From Microbacterium thalassium (GTDB lineage Bacteria > Actinomycetota > Actinomycetes > Actinomycetales > Microbacteriaceae), in NCBI RefSeq assembly GCF_014208045.1, contig NZ_JACHML010000001.1, forward strand, positions 1,550,001 through 1,614,000: DNA of 64,000 nucleotides. Reading direction: 5' to 3'. The notes under the pieces are model-generated. The model was not told where the DNA came from, searched no databases, and saw nothing but the letters and a program-made list of their open reading frames with translations. Positions 37,583-46,051 of the stretch are shown one piece after another. Numbering within the stretch: the first letter of the stretch is position 1; every line of letters begins with the position of its first letter. The translations under genes and the position numbers were made by a program.

Positions 37583-38824
37583 TCAGTCCGGGGAGGAAGG
37601 CCACGTCCGCCCCGCCCACCGGTCGTAGTCGGCGATCAGCGGCTCCTGCGGCGGGCGGTCGCCCTCGCGCACGTGCTGCAGGTTGACGCGCACGCTGTAC
37701 CACAGCGAACTCGACCCGCGCATGCCGTCCACGAGCACGTCCGCCGGATGCAGCGCGGCGGCGGCATCCGGGTGCCGTGATCTCCACACGTCCAGGGCCG
37801 CGAGCGCTTCGGGCTTCGTCTTCGTCCGCGCGACCTCGATGAGCGGCATCGCCGAGGCGCGCCGGCCGTCGGCGGAGGACCGTCGGGGCGGCTTCTCCGC
37901 CGGGCCGAGCCGCTCGGCCAGGTCCAGCAGGCCGTCGAGCGTGCCGGCCGCGCCGTCGATGCCGGCATGGGGGTCCCCGATCGCGGCGAACCGCTCCAGG
38001 ACGGAGGCGACGGTGAACTCCTCCGGCCGGCGCTCGCGCACCTCGTCCCACGACAGCGGCGTCGACACGCGCGCATCGGGCAGCGGGCGCACCGAATAGG
38101 CCGACGCGACGGTGCGGTCCTTGGCGTTCTGGTTGAAGTCGACGAACACGCTCTCGCCGCGCTCCTCCTTCCACCACCGGGCCGTCGCGAGCCCCGGCGC
38201 GCGGTGCTCGACCTCGCGGGCGAGCGCCTCGGCGGCCAGGCGCACCTGCCGGAAGTCCCACAGCGGCGCGATGCGCACCAGGATGTGGAGCCCGCGCGAT
38301 CCGCTCGTCTTCGGCCAGCCGGTGAGGCCGGCGTCGTCCAGCACATCGCGGGCGACGAACGCGGTGTCGACGATCTGCGACCAGTCGACGCCGGGCATGG
38401 GATCGAGGTCGATGCGCAGCTCGTCGGGATGGTCGAGATCCTCCGCGCGCACGGGGTGCGGGTTCAGATCGAGGCAGCCGAGGTTCACGATCCACGCCAG
38501 GCCTGCGGCGTCGCGGATCACCGCCTCCTCGGCCGAGGTGCCGCGGGCGTAGTGGAGCGTCGCGGTGTCGACGAACGCGGGATGGTTCTCGGGAACCCGC
38601 TTCTGGAAGAACGGCTCGGCGTCGATGCCCTTCGGGAACCGCTTGAGCACCATCGGGCGTCCGCCTGCGCCGCGCAGGGCGCCGTCGGCGACGGCGATGT
38701 AGTAGCGCACCAGATCGAGCTTGGTGATCCCCGCCGCGGGGAACACCGGCTTCGCGGGGCTCGAGATGCGCACGTCGTGGCCGGCCACCTCGATGACCTG
38801 CGCCTCGGAGCGGGAGGGGGCCAT
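37583..38824 (-). CDS. LigD-type polymerase/primase domain protein (copy A)
   Basis: 413 residues. Stand-alone NHEJ polymerase domain of the archaeo-eukaryotic primase superfamily. Catalytic DxD in LRIDLDPMPGVDW, then SGSRGLHILVRI and WWKEERGESVFVDFNQNAKDRTVASAYSVRP, all conserved in PolDom. An extra C-terminal part of about 110 residues follows (RTKTKPEALAALDVWRSRH). Related to mycobacterial PolD/Prim-PolC proteins that fill gaps with ribonucleotides. A paralogue is at 53510 and an ATP-dependent ligase at 56575. No Ku gene is in the window. Confidence 0.88.
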   Translation of the reverse strand: MAPSRSEAQVIEVAGHDVRISSPAKPVFPAAGITKLDLVRYYIAVADGALRGAGGRPMVLKRFPKGIDAEPFFQKRVPENHPAFVDTATLHYARGTSAEEAVIRDAAGLAWIVNLGCLDLNPHPVRAEDLDHPDELRIDLDPMPGVDWSQIVDTAFVARDVLDDAGLTGWPKTSGSRGLHILVRIAPLWDFRQVRLAAEALAREVEHRAPGLATARWWKEERGESVFVDFNQNAKDRTVASAYSVRPLPDARVSTPLSWDEVRERRPEEFTVASVLERFAAIGDPHAGIDGAAGTLDGLLDLAERLGPAEKPPRRSSADGRRASAMPLIEVARTKTKPEALAALDVWRSRHPDAAAALHPADVLVDGMRGSSSLWYSVRVNLQHVREGDRPPQEPLIADYDRWAGRTWPSSPD

Positions 38825-38867
38825 TCGGCCACGCTAGCCGCCGATCCGCGTCGCGGCCAGGGTGGCG

Positions 38868-40928
38868 CTACAGCATCAGCAGGCCGTGCGCCAGGAGCCA
38901 GACGGTGAACCCGAGCGACCCCGCCGCCGACACCGACAGGACGATGCGGTGGGCGAGGGTGCCGTCGTCCTGCACCCACGCGCGCACGAGCAGCACCACG
39001 AGCAGGATCGCCATCACGATCCCGGCGAACGGCAGGAGCAGCATCGGCCACGCCGCGGCGGGGATCCCCAGCGCACGGGTCATCGGATCGGACAGAGCGA
39101 ACACCAGGGCGAGACCGACCGCATACGCGAGGTTGAACGCCGACGCCGTCACGGCTGCCATGACCGCTCCCGCCGGGATGTCGCCGCGCAGCCGCACGCG
39201 CCGGCCGAGTGCGACGACGATGCCGTACACGAGGGTGCCGATCATGAGCAGCAGCGTGATCGCGAGCAGGGCGATCGGCAGCACCTCGCGCTGCTGCACG
39301 AGGTCGCGCTCGAGGCGGTACAGAGCCGACGTCGGGTCGATCGACGCGGTCGTGGCGTACACGACGGCGGGCTGCTCCTGGATGCACGAAGCCTCGGGAT
39401 CGGCACCGGGGTTGTCCAGGAACTGGGCGGCGACGACCGCGGCGCAGTCGTTCACATCGCTCTGCCACACCGCGCCGTGCGACAGGCGGCTGAACAGCGA
39501 CAGCGTGCCTGCGGACAGCGTTCGGACGGTCGCCTCTCCGGCGGGGAACGGCGTGAGCGGGTCGAAGCCGCCGACGGTCACCAGGGTCGGGATCTCACTC
39601 TCCACCGCCTCGGACTCGCGCTCGCCGAGCGCGGCGACATCCCACGTCGCGCAGTCGGCGAAGAGATCGGATCCGCCCAGATGCGCAGCGATCGGGTCGG
39701 CGGCGTATGCCTCGTCGACGGCGGCCTGGTCGGTGAAGGGCAGCACCTCGGCGCACTGCTGCGACAGCAGCAGGCCCTCGGAGCCCTGGCCATCGGCGTC
39801 GACGAGCTGCTGCGCCAGCGGCACGGCCGCATCCGCGTTTCCGCGTGCGAGCTGGTCGATCACGAACGGGAGGGTCGGCACGAGGCTCGCGTCCGCCAGA
39901 CTCCGCACGAGTCCGCGGGCGAGGGCCGTGTCGTCGAGCTCGAGGCGGATCGCCTCGCCGGACGGCGCATCGACGACGAGTTCGTAGGGTGTGTCGGCGG
40001 CGGTGGCGAGCACGCTCTGGATCATCGCGCCGAGGTCGGGGTAGCGCTCCGCGCACGCGGCATCCGCCTCGCACGTGAACACGAGCCGGCCCACCGCCTC
40101 GGCGAGCGATGCGGGCGCGTTCGCGGCGATGTCGCGCTGCAGCGGATACGGGCCGTCGAGGATCACGGAGCGCAGCCCCTGAACCTCGCCGCGCATGACC
40201 GTCAGCGCGAGCCGCGACCCGTAGCCGACCCCGTAGAGGTTCCATGTCTCGTAGCCGAGCGCCGACCGCAGGGCGGCGAGGTCGGACACGGCGGCCCTGG
40301 TCGCGTAGGCGCCGAGGTCCACGCCGTCGGCGATCAGGCGCTCGCGGCACTGCGCGAGGAGGGACTGCCGCTGCTCGACCCGTGCCGTGCCGGTCAGATA
40401 CACGCCGTCGACGGTGAGGTTCTCGACGCTCACCTCGGGGCAGTCCAGCGACGGCTCGGCGAGCAGGTCGCCCCGCTGCTCGATGAGGATGACGTCGCGT
40501 GAGGCGGTCGCCCACGCGCCGTCGGTGAGGAAGTACTCCAGCGCGCTGAGGCTGTCGGCCCCGAGCCCGCCCGTCGTCGGGACGACGAGAGGATCGGCGG
40601 CCGGTTCCGCCGACGTGCTCGAGATCACCGCGTACGGCAGCGACATGAGCCTCTCGTCCTCGGGATCCACACCGCGCCGCTGGAGGACGAGCAGCTCGCC
40701 GCACTCGACGCGGGCGGAGTACTCGTCGGGGACGGGCACGGCGCACTCGCCGCGCACCGTGGAACCCGGCGTGGGGGTCGGTTCGGGGGTGGTGGAGGCG
40801 GGGACGGCGGCGGCCGCGGGTACCGCGGCGGCGACGAGACCGAGTGCGAGAGCCAGGGCGAGGGCCAGCGCGGTGACGATCCGGATGATGACCGGTCCCG
40901 TGAGCGGGATCGTTCGGGGCGCGGCCAT
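38868..40928 (-). CDS. membrane-anchored TAP-like alpha/beta hydrolase lacking the nucleophile Ser
   Basis: 686 residues. Signal peptide (IIRIVTALALALALALGLVAAA), a Thr/Pro spacer, a tripeptidyl-aminopeptidase-like hydrolase domain and four C-terminal membrane helices. The elbow reads NLYGVGYGSRLAL: the Gly235 codon GGC (40226-40224) replaces the Ser expected in GxSxG. The acid (TVGGFDPLTP) and His (RLSHGAVW) are in place. The ATG at 40928 follows a -10 TATAGT by seven bases. It may be an inactive hydrolase or a one-base variant (AGC to GGC). Confidence 0.85.
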   Translation of the reverse strand: MAAPRTIPLTGPVIIRIVTALALALALALGLVAAAVPAAAAVPASTTPEPTPTPGSTVRGECAVPVPDEYSARVECGELLVLQRRGVDPEDERLMSLPYAVISSTSAEPAADPLVVPTTGGLGADSLSALEYFLTDGAWATASRDVILIEQRGDLLAEPSLDCPEVSVENLTVDGVYLTGTARVEQRQSLLAQCRERLIADGVDLGAYATRAAVSDLAALRSALGYETWNLYGVGYGSRLALTVMRGEVQGLRSVILDGPYPLQRDIAANAPASLAEAVGRLVFTCEADAACAERYPDLGAMIQSVLATAADTPYELVVDAPSGEAIRLELDDTALARGLVRSLADASLVPTLPFVIDQLARGNADAAVPLAQQLVDADGQGSEGLLLSQQCAEVLPFTDQAAVDEAYAADPIAAHLGGSDLFADCATWDVAALGERESEAVESEIPTLVTVGGFDPLTPFPAGEATVRTLSAGTLSLFSRLSHGAVWQSDVNDCAAVVAAQFLDNPGADPEASCIQEQPAVVYATTASIDPTSALYRLERDLVQQREVLPIALLAITLLLMIGTLVYGIVVALGRRVRLRGDIPAGAVMAAVTASAFNLAYAVGLALVFALSDPMTRALGIPAAAWPMLLLPFAGIVMAILLVVLLVRAWVQDDGTLAHRIVLSVSAAGSLGFTVWLLAHGLLML

Positions 40929-40935
40929 GCCCGCC

Positions 40936-40941
40936 ACTATA
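40936..40941 (-). promoter_or_regulatory. -10 TATAGT of the TAP-like hydrolase gene, leaderless type
   Basis: On the minus strand TATAGT ends seven bases before the ATG at 40928. Confidence 0.6.
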
Positions 40942-40982
40942 CGGAGGATTGCGCGCGGGCCGCGCACGCCGGGCAGAGACGA

Positions 40983-41016
40983 CGAAGGGGGCCGTCCGGA
41001 CGGACGACCCCCTTCG
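40983..41016 (-). terminator. terminator of the BI-1 gene
   Basis: CGAAGGGGGCCGT / ACGACCCCCTTCG, a 13-bp stem with one G-U pair on the minus-strand transcript and an 8-base loop, starting 12 bp past the stop. Confidence 0.85.
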
Positions 41017-41028
41017 CGATGCGAAGCG

Positions 41029-41937
41029 TCAGTTGCTGCGCACGATGGCGATGATGCGCAGGATCTCGATGTACAGCCACACGACGGTGACCATGATGCC
41101 GAAGCCGCCGAGCCAGCCGTACTGGCGGGGAGCGCCGTTGCGCACGCCCTGCTGGATCATGTCGAAGTCGAGCACGAGCGAGTACGCGGCCATGATGACC
41201 ACCAGCACGCCGATGATGAGACCGAGCGGGATGCCCATGATCTGCACGTCGCTGCGCAGGCCGAACGCCGAGTCGGTGACGCCGAAGAACATCAGGCCGA
41301 CGTTGACGAGGCTGAACACGAGGTAGCCGACCATCGCGACCATGAAGATCTTCGTGGCGCGCTTGGAGGCGCGGACCTTGCCGCTGGCGAACAGCGCCAG
41401 CGTCACGCCGACCACCGCGAACGTGCCGAGCGTCGCCTGGATGACGATGCCGGGGTACAGAAGCTCGAAGAACGCCGAGATGCCGCCGACGAACAGGCCC
41501 TCGAAGGCCGCGTAGCCGAAGATCAGCGCGGGGCGCACCTTCTTGCGCGACGTGAAGATGACGACCATCGACAGGATGAAGCCGCCGAGCGCGCCGATGA
41601 TCCACGGCAGCGCCGAGACGGTGCCGGTCGAGGCGACCGGGGCCATCGTCCACATCCAGCCGGCGACCGCGGTCACCAGCAGCACGGCGAAGAGGCCGGC
41701 GGTCTTCCACACGGTGTCCTCGACCGTCATCCGGTCGGTCTCGCGGGCGCCGGCCGGCGGGGCGGCGTACATGCCCTCGAGGTTCGCCTGGGCCGCGGCA
41801 TCCGTGGCCGCGTAGCGGGCGGTGCTCGCCTGGGCCGGGGTCCCGAGGTTCGCCGCCTGGGCGCCGCCGGGATAGGTCTGAACTGCTCGCTGGTCCTGGA
41901 ACGCCGGGTTGTTGAACGCGGGGTTGTTGAGGGCCAC
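41029..41937 (-). CDS. Bax inhibitor-1/YccA family membrane protein
   Basis: 302 residues. A hydrophilic N terminus with ALNNPAFNNPAFQDQ, typical of actinobacterial BI-1 proteins, is followed by seven helices (VWKTAGLFAVLLVTAVAGWMW ... IMVTVVWLYIEILRIIAIV). The Asp pair in LVLDFDMIQQGV marks the pH-sensing site of the family. Members leak Ca2+ or regulate proteases; the exact role here is unknown. I choose the GTG at 41937, ten bases after a GGAG; a GTG three codons earlier is too close to that site. Confidence 0.88.
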   Translation of the reverse strand: MALNNPAFNNPAFQDQRAVQTYPGGAQAANLGTPAQASTARYAATDAAAQANLEGMYAAPPAGARETDRMTVEDTVWKTAGLFAVLLVTAVAGWMWTMAPVASTGTVSALPWIIGALGGFILSMVVIFTSRKKVRPALIFGYAAFEGLFVGGISAFFELLYPGIVIQATLGTFAVVGVTLALFASGKVRASKRATKIFMVAMVGYLVFSLVNVGLMFFGVTDSAFGLRSDVQIMGIPLGLIIGVLVVIMAAYSLVLDFDMIQQGVRNGAPRQYGWLGGFGIMVTVVWLYIEILRIIAIVRSN

Positions 41938-42082
41938 TGCTCTCACACTCCAAAGTCGGGGGGTCTCACAGCGCTGTTGCTGTCGGTCCACGATATCCGA
42001 ACGCGGCGACAGGACGGCGATCGCGGGCTGTGAGGCCGCTATGAGCGTGTGCCGCGACCCCCGCGGCCGCGGTGTCCGCGGC

Positions 42083-42088
42083 TAGCCT
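42083..42088 (+). promoter_or_regulatory. -10 TAGCCT of the glycerophosphodiesterase gene, leaderless type
   Basis: TAGCCT ends six bases before the GTG at 42095. Confidence 0.55.
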
Positions 42089-42094
42089 GGGCGA

Positions 42095-43105
42095 GTGCCG
42101 CGCCGGACCCCGCTCGTGATCGGCCACCGGGGTGCACCCGGCTATCGGCCCGAGCACTCGCCCTCGTCGTACGCTCTCGCCTTCGCGTCGGGGGTGGACG
42201 CCGTGGAGCCGGATGTCGTCGTCTCGCGCGACGGCGTGCTCGTCGTGCGGCATGAGAACGAGATCTCGGGCACGACGGATGTCGCCGACCGTCCCGAGTT
42301 CGCCGACCGGCGGACGGCCAAGGCGGTGGACGGCGAGCTGATCACCGGCTGGTTCGCCGAGGACTTCACGTGGGACGAGCTGTCGACCCTGCGCTGCCGG
42401 GAGCGCCTGCCCCGCATCCGCCCCCGCAGCGCCGAACAGGACGACCAGGAGCCCCTGCTGCGACTGCGCGATCTGCTCGCGATGGTCGAGAGCGCCTCGA
42501 GGACGCGCGAGCGCGAGATCGGCGTCGTGCTCGAACTGAAGCATCCGACATTCCTCGCCTCGGCGGGCTTCGACATGGCCGCCCTCGTCGCGGCGGAGCT
42601 GCGCGCGGCCGGGTGGGCGTCGGGGCGGCATCCGCTCACGATCGAGTCCTTCGAGTGCACTGTGCTGGACGAGCTGCAGTCCCGCGGCATCAGCGCCGTC
42701 TACATCTACCTGCTCGAGGCGTCGGGGCGCCCCGCCGATCTGGTCGCCGCGCACGGCGCCGACGCCCCCACGTATCGCGCGACGGCGCGGCCCGCGGGGC
42801 TCGACGGACTGGTCGGTCGCGTGGACGGTATCAGCGTGAACAAGCGGATGATCCTCGCCCCCGACAAGCTGGGCCGCATCACGGGACCCTCACGCGTGGT
42901 CGCCGATGCGCACGAGCGCGGCCTGCTGGTGTTCACGTGGACGTGCCGTCCCGAGAACCGGTTCCTCGTGCGCAGCGTGCGCGGGCCCGGGGGACCGGCC
43001 GCGCACGGCGACTACGAAGCGGAGTGGGCGGTGATCCGCGACGCCGAGGTCGACGGCGTCTTCGTCGATCACCCCGACCTCGCGGTGGCCTTCTTCCGGC
43101 CGTGA
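42095..43105 (+). CDS. glycerophosphodiester phosphodiesterase
   Basis: 336-residue cytoplasmic GDPD-family TIM barrel. VIGHRGAPGYRPEHS has the first catalytic His and Glu; DAVEPDVVVSRDGVLVVRHENEI supplies the metal ligand Glu and the second His. LELKHPTF and the late FTWTCRPENRF region are normal. It releases glycerol-3-phosphate from glycerophosphodiesters. An Arg-rich loop (RCRERLPRIRPRS) is inserted near residue 110. No signal peptide, so it acts inside the cell or is released by another route. Confidence 0.9.
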   Translation: MPRRTPLVIGHRGAPGYRPEHSPSSYALAFASGVDAVEPDVVVSRDGVLVVRHENEISGTTDVADRPEFADRRTAKAVDGELITGWFAEDFTWDELSTLRCRERLPRIRPRSAEQDDQEPLLRLRDLLAMVESASRTREREIGVVLELKHPTFLASAGFDMAALVAAELRAAGWASGRHPLTIESFECTVLDELQSRGISAVYIYLLEASGRPADLVAAHGADAPTYRATARPAGLDGLVGRVDGISVNKRMILAPDKLGRITGPSRVVADAHERGLLVFTWTCRPENRFLVRSVRGPGGPAAHGDYEAEWAVIRDAEVDGVFVDHPDLAVAFFRP

Positions 43106-43118
43106 TCGCGGGTCGCAC

Positions 43119-43124
43119 TAGGCT
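43119..43124 (+). promoter_or_regulatory. -10 TAGGCT before the membrane protein gene, leaderless type
   Basis: TAGGCT ends six bases before the ATG at 43131. Confidence 0.55.
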
Positions 43125-43130
43125 GAGCCC

Positions 43131-44018
43131 ATGGCGAGCCCCGAGCGCACGGAACCGGAGCGTCGGGGCTGGATCGCCGTGGCCATCGCGGTGGGGCTGC
43201 TCGTGGTCGGCGCGGCGCTCGCCATCGCCTTCGAGGGTCTGCTGCGGTTCCGGTCGGACATCGGCGGGCCCCAGGATCTGCTGACCTGGCTCTCACGCGG
43301 GCTGCTCGCTCTCGCGCTGGCCTGGCTCGTGATCGGCATGCTCTCGGCGCGCACGAGCCTCGTGCGCCGTCCCGGCGCCGCGGCGGCGCGCGCCACGTGG
43401 ATCGCGGCGACGCGCCCGTGGCGGGCCCGCGAGTCGGCGCTGGGCGTGCTGCCGTTCGATCGGGTCCTCATGCTCACGGTTCCCGTGGGCCTGCTGGTCG
43501 GCACGCGCCTGCTGCAGGCGTCGTTCACGGCCTGGGCGGAACTCGCGGCCGTCGTCGCCGGGTGGCTCGTGTTCGCGCTCGTGGTGCGGCTGCTGGTCGG
43601 CAGGGAGTCGCCGTGGCCGGTCATCGTCGCGCTCGGCGGCGGCATCGTGCTGCACAGCACCCTCGTGCTCATCGCCCTGTCGATCGCCGGTCCCGCCGCG
43701 ATGTGGGGCGCGCTCGCCGCGTCTACGACGCTGCGCATCCTGGCGTCGGCGGTCTCGCTGGGCGCGTTCGGCTGGATCCTCGTGGCCGGCGCGTGGTCGC
43801 TCGTCGAGCAGCTCGGCCTTCGCCGCGCGTGGGCGACCGTGGCGGCCGGAGCCGGCGCGGGCCTGGCGGTGACGGCCGCGCTGGTGGCGGGAGCAGGCTT
43901 CGGCCCCGCGTCGCCGTTCGCCATCCCCCAGCCGACGCCGTGGGTGGCGGCGACCGTCGGAGTGCTGCTCTTCGCGGTCGGTGCGATCGTCGCGCTCGTG
44001 CGGCCGCGGAGCAAGTAG
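43131..44018 (+). CDS. membrane protein of unknown function
   Basis: 295 residues with about eight hydrophobic segments, from GWIAVAIAVGLLVVGAALAIAF to WVAATVGVLLFAVGAIVALV. A basic cytoplasmic loop (RTSLVRRPGAAAARATW) follows the second helix. I recognise no motif. It starts six bases after a -10 hexamer and stands alone between the phosphodiesterase and the OhrR-like regulator. Confidence 0.75.
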   Translation: MASPERTEPERRGWIAVAIAVGLLVVGAALAIAFEGLLRFRSDIGGPQDLLTWLSRGLLALALAWLVIGMLSARTSLVRRPGAAAARATWIAATRPWRARESALGVLPFDRVLMLTVPVGLLVGTRLLQASFTAWAELAAVVAGWLVFALVVRLLVGRESPWPVIVALGGGIVLHSTLVLIALSIAGPAAMWGALAASTTLRILASAVSLGAFGWILVAGAWSLVEQLGLRRAWATVAAGAGAGLAVTAALVAGAGFGPASPFAIPQPTPWVAATVGVLLFAVGAIVALVRPRSK

Positions 44019-44059
44019 GGGCGCGCGCTCCCGCGCGGCTTCGATGTCCGGCAGATACC

Positions 44060-44084
44060 TTGCATCCCAATGATTGGCATGCAA
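44060..44084 (+). promoter_or_regulatory. 25-bp near-perfect palindrome, probable operator of the MarR/OhrR gene
   Basis: TTGCATCCCAAT-G-ATTGGCATGCAA has 11 of 12 complementary pairs and lies 10 bp before the regulator ATG. Location and symmetry suggest autoregulation by the adjacent dimeric MarR protein. AT-rich sequence (AATATAG) follows. Confidence 0.75.
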
Positions 44085-44094
44085 ATATAGCCAC

Positions 44095-44604
44095 ATGCCG
44101 ACGACGCAGAGTGCCACGCTCGAGTCCTCGGTCTGCTTCGCCCTCTATTCGTCGCTGCAGACCACGCTGGGGCTCTACCGTGAGCTGCTGGCGCCGTGGG
44201 GGCTGACCTACCAGCAGCTGCTCGTGCTCGCGATCGTGTGGGAGCGCGGCGAGGTGGCTCCCGGCGTCCTCGCCGACGAGCTGTGTCTCGACCCGAGCAG
44301 CGTCTCGGGGCTGCTGGGCCGCATGGAGCGCGCGGGCCTCGTCCGCCGCGAGCACGACGCCGCGGACCGGCGCGCGGTGCGGGTCACCCCGACCGAGCGC
44401 AGCCTCGACATCCGCGCCGAGCTCGGACACCTGGAGCGCTGCGTCACCGACGCCATGCAGATCACGCGGGCGGATGCCGAGACGCTCGTCGCATCCCTCC
44501 ACTCCCTCCGCACGACCGTGCGGGCGTACGACGCCCGCGGTGCCACCGCCGAGGCGCTCGCGTCGCGGCCCATCCCCTCCGCCCCCGACACGACCGAGGA
44601 CTGA
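44095..44604 (+). CDS. MarR-family regulator of OhrR type
   Basis: 169 residues with a winged helix (LDPSSVSGLLGRMERAGLVRREHDAADRRAVRVTPTE). SVCFALYSSLQTTLGLYRELLAPWGLTYQQLLVL (in parts) matches the OhrR N terminus, and Cys14 occupies the reactive-thiol position that senses organic peroxides. I start at ATG 44095; a TTG seven codons earlier would run across the operator. The gene just downstream encodes a peroxidase, consistent with peroxide-triggered derepression. Confidence 0.88.
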   Translation: MPTTQSATLESSVCFALYSSLQTTLGLYRELLAPWGLTYQQLLVLAIVWERGEVAPGVLADELCLDPSSVSGLLGRMERAGLVRREHDAADRRAVRVTPTERSLDIRAELGHLERCVTDAMQITRADAETLVASLHSLRTTVRAYDARGATAEALASRPIPSAPDTTED

Positions 44605-44605
44605 C

Positions 44606-45103
44606 ATGACCCAGCTCACCGACATCGCCGTCACCACCATCCGCGGCGAGGAGACCACGTTCGGCGAGATCGCCGACGGCCGCCTCGCCCTCGTCGTCAA
44701 CGTCGCCTCGCGGTGCGGCCTGAGCCCGCAGTACGAGCAGCTCGAGGAGCTGCAGAAGATGTACGGCGAGCGGGGCTTCACCGTCATCGGCTTCCCGAGC
44801 AACCAGTTCCTCCAGGAGCTGTCCACCGAGGACGCCGTCGCGGACTACTGCTCGACGACGTGGGGTGTGACCTTCCCCATGACCGAGAAGGTCAAGCTGA
44901 ACGGACGCCACGCGCACCCGCTCTACAAGGAGCTCACCGGCACCCCTGACGTCGCCGGGAAGTCCGGTCGCATCACGTGGAACTTCGAGAAGTTCCTGGT
45001 GAGCCCGGGTGGCGAGGTCAAGCGGTTCTCGCCGCAGGTCAAGCCCGACGCCCCCGAGGTGATCGACGCGATCGAGGCGTGGCTGCCGGTCGACGCCGGC
45101 TGA
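44606..45103 (+). CDS. glutathione-peroxidase-family thiol peroxidase
   Basis: 165 residues. Thioredoxin-fold peroxidase with the catalytic Cys37 in NVASRCGLSPQYEQLEEL, the family motif GFPSNQF near 73 and WNFEKFLV near 130; a second Cys82 in ADYCSTT can serve as resolving residue in this mostly thioredoxin-dependent branch. The peroxidatic residue is Cys, not selenocysteine. The ATG has GAGGA five bases upstream and lies one base after the OhrR-like stop, so the two form an operon. Confidence 0.93.
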   Translation: MTQLTDIAVTTIRGEETTFGEIADGRLALVVNVASRCGLSPQYEQLEELQKMYGERGFTVIGFPSNQFLQELSTEDAVADYCSTTWGVTFPMTEKVKLNGRHAHPLYKELTGTPDVAGKSGRITWNFEKFLVSPGGEVKRFSPQVKPDAPEVIDAIEAWLPVDAG

Positions 45104-45161
45104 TCCCGCGGGTCGGCGTCCCACGGGTCCTTGTGCTCTGAGGCGCGCGTTCCCGGCCTCC

Positions 45162-45167
45162 TATGCT
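45162..45167 (+). promoter_or_regulatory. -10 TATGCT of the CHAD gene, leaderless type
   Basis: TATGCT ends seven bases before the ATG at 45175. Its ATG would be an alternative start, which the promoter position argues against. Confidence 0.6.
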
Positions 45168-45174
45168 GAGGTCC

Positions 45175-46047
45175 ATGGGTCACGGTCCGACCGCGGGCGA
45201 GGTGCTGACGACGATGGTGCGTCAGGCCGCCGGCGCGGTCGCCGAGACCGAAGCCGCCGCGATCGCCGACGAGCCCGACGGCGTTCACCAGCACCGGGTG
45301 CGGGTGCGGCGCCTGCGCAGCATCCTCGCGGGACTGCGCCCGCTGATCGACGAGGTCGCCGCGCAGCGGCTGCGCGTCGAATACGGCGCGTGGGGCGGGC
45401 AGCTCGGGCTGGTGCGCGACATCGAAGTGCTCGCCGACGTCGCGGAGGAGGCTCTGACCGATCTCGGCGTCGAAGATCCCCAGGTCTGGCGGCGCCTCGT
45501 CGACGCCCGGCGCGAGGAGTACCGGCGCGATCACGCGCGGCTGGTCGAGCTCGCGGAGACGCCTCGCGCCGTCGAGCGAACGCGTCTGCTCGCCGAGTTC
45601 GCACGGCATCCGCTCCTCGTCGACCCCGCCGCCCGAGCTCGCGATGCGCTCGCCGAGGCTCTGCGCCGCGAAGCCCGGCGCGTGCGTGACGCCGCCGGTC
45701 GGGTCGACGGCACGATCGCCTCGTACCACGCCGTGCGCAAGGCGGGCCGGCGCCTTCGCTACCTCGCCGAGGCGGTGCGGGACGCTGCGCCCGAGCTGTT
45801 CGGCGCCGAGGTCGACGAGCTCGCCGAGGCCGGCGACGACATCCACGGCTCGCTCGGCGACCACCGCGACGCGCTCGTGTTCGCGCACACGCTCGAGCAG
45901 GCGCGGGCGCTGGCCGGACGCGCCGGCGAGCCCGTGCTGGTGTACGACGAGCTGCTGGCCGACGCGCACGCGCGCGCCGGCGCCAAGCTGGAGTCGCTCG
46001 ACCCGGCGCTCGCCGCGGTCCGGCACGCCGCGCACCGGCTGCCGTAG
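45175..46047 (+). CDS. CHAD domain protein
   Basis: 290 residues, all-helical with conserved basic positions: VHQHRVRVRRLRSIL near residue 38, YHAVRKAGRRLRYLAE near 184 and LGDHRDALVFAHTLE near 226, the two-fold helical bundle of CHAD domains. CHAD proteins bind polyphosphate and target to polyphosphate granules in other bacteria. There is no triphosphate tunnel (CYTH) domain in this polypeptide. The ppx gene elsewhere in the window is a possible functional partner. Confidence 0.9.
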   Translation: MGHGPTAGEVLTTMVRQAAGAVAETEAAAIADEPDGVHQHRVRVRRLRSILAGLRPLIDEVAAQRLRVEYGAWGGQLGLVRDIEVLADVAEEALTDLGVEDPQVWRRLVDARREEYRRDHARLVELAETPRAVERTRLLAEFARHPLLVDPAARARDALAEALRREARRVRDAAGRVDGTIASYHAVRKAGRRLRYLAEAVRDAAPELFGAEVDELAEAGDDIHGSLGDHRDALVFAHTLEQARALAGRAGEPVLVYDELLADAHARAGAKLESLDPALAAVRHAAHRLP

Positions 46048-46051
46048 GGCG

